From Hemicentrotus pulcherrimus (Eukaryota > Echinodermata > Echinoidea > Camarodonta > Strongylocentrotidae), in assembly GCA_003118195.1 (NCBI GenBank), contig BEXV01003555.1:14351-33993 (forward strand): a stretch of DNA of 19,643 bases. The letters run 5' to 3'. Below, in pieces: positions 17,733 to 19,643 of this stretch. A program made the position numbers and the translations under genes. The notes beneath the pieces are model-generated. The model was given only the letters and a program-made list of their open reading frames with translations, did not search any database and was not told where the DNA came from. Positions within the stretch are counted from its first letter, which is position 1, and the number at the start of each line of letters is the position of its first letter.

Positions 17733-17740
17733 ATTTGCAT
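17733..17740 (-). promoter_or_regulatory. Perfect POU octamer ATGCAAAT
   Basis: Minus-strand ATGCAAAT (plus ATTTGCAT), the exact octamer bound by POU/Oct factors, about 130 bases upstream of the minus-strand ATG. The position is typical for a proximal promoter element. An 8-mer can occur by chance. Confidence 0.35.
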
Positions 17741-18199
17741 AATCTAGTCATTTACACTATTGAAGCTTTATGTTCTAGAATATAGAAGAAAGGCTTAAAG
17801 TCTATCTGCATTAGTTTGGCCAGGAGGGATTAGACCTCCCTGCAAGGTCACTGACAGGTGTTTATCTCATCAAATCTTTCAATTAATATAAGAAAAGGGG
17901 ACCATGGGGATCAACTGGTACTACTTAGGCATTGTTGGCTATATAGAGGGCGCAAGTAGCTACAAGTAGTGTAGTCCCGCTTTAAATGAACTATTTTATG
18001 TAATAAATTTGAGATTGTAGAATGATATGATTTTGTTAATACATTCACATCAGCAGTAGATAGCAGCAAAATCATTAGACAGTGAAACTTTTACATGAAA
18101 CACTTTTTATTGAAGCTCTTTATACTCATCATTCTGCTGCTTGGTATAATAAAAAAAGTAATTGTCCTAATTAAATATTTTTGTTATAACCTGAGACTG
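17741..18199. other. No gene seen
   Basis: AT-rich DNA without supported exons, promoters or repeats. Confidence 0.5.
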
Positions 18200-18222
18200 A
18201 GAAAGAGAGAAAGAGAGAGAGA
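18200..18222. repeat. Short GA/GAAA tract
   Basis: A 23-base purine repeat of GA and GAAA units. Confidence 0.8.
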
Positions 18223-18366
18223 TTAAAGGAGAACACAAATCCCCTTGATTATTATACTTATACCAATAGCCCCAACAAATTTATTTTAAGAATTCAGATC
18301 ACCTATCTTCCCTTATTGACCTTTCAAATTTGGGTTAATTGTCGTAAATAGAAGAAAATGGTCCTA

Positions 18367-18471
18367 AATTCGTCGCTGTTTTCACGAAGTGACGGTAGTG
18401 AAAAAAAATTGCATTCACTTTGTGTTACGATTTTTCTCTCTACCGTCACTTCGTGAAAACAGGGACGAATT
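18367..18471. mobile_element. Foldback element, 32-bp inverted repeat (31/32)
   Basis: The arms at 18367-18398 (AATTCGTCGCTGTTTTCACG...) and 18440-18471 are reverse complements except for one G-G mismatch (18375 with 18463), around a 41-base loop. AATT forms both outer ends and could be either part of the repeat or a 4-base target duplication. The loop holds TCACTTTGTG, a near copy of TCACTTCGTG from the right arm, so a third partial copy may exist. The structure fits a very small MITE or a hairpin-RNA source. No transposase or second copy is in the window. Confidence 0.65.
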
Positions 18472-18639
18472 GGTACAGAGAATCCTCTCAAAGGTCACTT
18501 GGCTGAATTTGACTTTGCACAGATTGCATAATGGCTAAAGAGGTTGACTTGATCTAGGTTAGGCTCTAGATTTAGCTTAGAGAGCTGGAATTAGTGTAAT
18601 GCCAGAAATGATTGTGGAATGAGTGATGGGGAATTGCAA

Positions 18640-18642
<3 letters not shown>
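18472..18642. other. No gene seen
   Basis: AT-rich, including a CTTGATCTAGGTTAGGCTCTAGATTTAGC stretch with repeated CTAG words. A single AAGGTCA half-site near 18492 is not called. Confidence 0.4.
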
Positions 18643-18682
<40 letters not shown>

Positions 18683-18688
18683 GAGAGA
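18643..18688. repeat. (GA)n microsatellite
   Basis: Nearly pure GA over 46 bases, then about 35 bases of less regular purine-rich sequence. Confidence 0.95.
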
Positions 18689-18760
18689 AAGGAAGGGCAA
18701 GAGAAAGAGGAAGAAAAAGGAAGTATAGAAGTGTATCATGTAGCAAAGTGATACAGAGCA

Positions 18761-18790
18761 AGAGAGAGAGAGAGAGAGATAGGGAGAGAG
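18761..18790. repeat. (GA)n tract
   Basis: A GA run with ATAGGG interruption, leading into the GACA array. Confidence 0.9.
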
Positions 18791-18797
18791 ACTGGGA

Positions 18798-18849
18798 GAC
18801 AGACAGACAGATAGACAGACAGACAGACAGACAGATAGACAGACAGATA
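18798..18849. repeat. (GACA)n/(GATA)n tetranucleotide microsatellite
   Basis: About 13 units of GACA with interspersed GATA. The Asp/Arg/Gln-rich translations are repeat artefacts. Confidence 0.95.
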
Positions 18850-19240
18850 ATCAGGTAGAGGGAAAGAACAAGAGAAAGTAGGGAAAATACTAGTATACAG
18901 GTAGTCGGACTCGTAAAGTGTGTGAACTCCTAGACTAAATGAAATTCATTGCCATATCCACACCTGTTAGTCAAATAAGCGCACAGGTGTACTGTGTAGT
19001 AACTGGAGTAGTGGATGTTCATACCATATTCCACAGGGCATATTTGGCATAAATTTGCTAGTAATTAATTGTCAATCAAGGGTCTAAGGTGCAGTTCAAT
19101 ACACTTTTGTGCTCACATAATGCTGTATAGTAAAAACTTGACATGTGGAAAAATTACATTGAATTACAAACTAGTTATCTAACATAAAAAAAGATGCAAT
19201 GCATGAGAAGCTTTTTCTTCTTATGATAATATCTTAACTG
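18850..19240. other. No gene seen
   Basis: AT-rich; GCACAGGTGT and CACACCTGTTAG E-box-like words (CACCTG/CAGGTG) face each other near 18959-18990. No exon signals are convincing. Confidence 0.45.
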
Positions 19241-19342
19241 TCATAATAATATTAATTATTACTATTACTACCATCATCATCCTCATTATTATTATTAGTA
19301 GTAGTATTGATATTATTGTCATCACCATCGTCATCATTATCT
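19241..19342. repeat. ATT/ATC/GTA cryptic trinucleotide repeat
   Basis: About 100 bases of imperfect trinucleotides: ATTACT, ATCATC, ATTATT, AGTAGT, GTCATCACC. Three-base periodicity continues through the interruptions, as in a decayed microsatellite. Confidence 0.85.
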
Positions 19343-19643
19343 TTCCACATATGTGTAGATACATTTATGAACTTTGTTTGCAATATTTGAGAGATATAAG
19401 CTATTGAGTATATGACACCAAGAAATACATGTACATGAAGTCACCAAAATTCAGAAGGAGCTCTGTTGACTAAATATAAATCATCCCCTTGTAATTATTA
19501 TTATTATTATTAACAATATAATTTGAGTTCATTTTATTTATTTTCCTATTCCAGTTAAAAACATGCAAATACAAAATAGTGTACATTGTAAAATTTGAAG
19601 GAATACATACAGCATAAAGACATAAACATACAAAAAGACAAAC
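19343..19643. other. No gene seen; (ATT)5 near 19495-19511
   Basis: AT-rich, with ACATGTACATG palindromic words near 19427 and a short (ATT)n run. A pyrimidine-ending CCTATTCCAG at 19554 resembles an acceptor, but the 89 bases after it are A-rich and uninformative. Confidence 0.45.

Overview
The window looks like nuclear DNA of a marine invertebrate. It is AT-rich (by eye, a little over 60 %), gene-poor and dense in long (GA)n/(TC)n, (GACA)n and ATT/ATC microsatellites and in G or C homopolymer runs. Signals are split by candidate introns, and there is no bacterial-style operon. The mix of GA tracts, ACATGTACATGT palindromes and C/G runs is most like a sea-urchin genome. A mollusc or another lophotrochozoan is not excluded. 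No tRNA, rRNA, CRISPR array or complete transposon was recognised, and no open frame could be assigned by eye to a named family with certainty.

Layout. 1-1180: a CpG-dense block with a perfect hairpin, an 11-bp inverted repeat and a polypyrimidine tract. 1579-1707: a GA microsatellite. 2816-4296: three possible plus-strand exons with good splice signals around a CpG-richer, enhancer-like block with a paired-type homeodomain site. 4300-7540: mostly featureless, except a possible minus-strand exon near 6.1 kb. 7548-7905: a duplicated unit inside GA arrays. 9850-10200: a diverged tandem repeat. 10272-11086: a minus-strand ORF, then two plus-strand candidate exons, one reminiscent of an armadillo repeat. 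11516-13410: two higher-complexity blocks. 13528-14424: a possible TATA/Inr promoter and a small two-exon ORF. 14463-16545: a tandem duplication, a perfect DR1 nuclear-receptor site and a TC tract. 16700-17740: a perfect-stem hairpin and the best gene model here, a two-exon minus-strand ORF of 146 codons with a strong start context, splice sites and a poly(A) signal. 18367-18471: a 32-bp near-perfect foldback. 18643-19643: GA/GACA arrays and ATT/ATC repeats.

All gene calls are reading-frame plus splice-signal models made by eye. In DNA of this composition, 25-35 codon open frames behind an acceptor-like site are common by chance, so single-exon calls carry low confidence. The minus-strand model at 16944-17601 is better supported because five independent signals agree. 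If the plus-strand segments are real, they may belong to genes whose other exons lie outside this window; I see no basis for joining them all into one gene.
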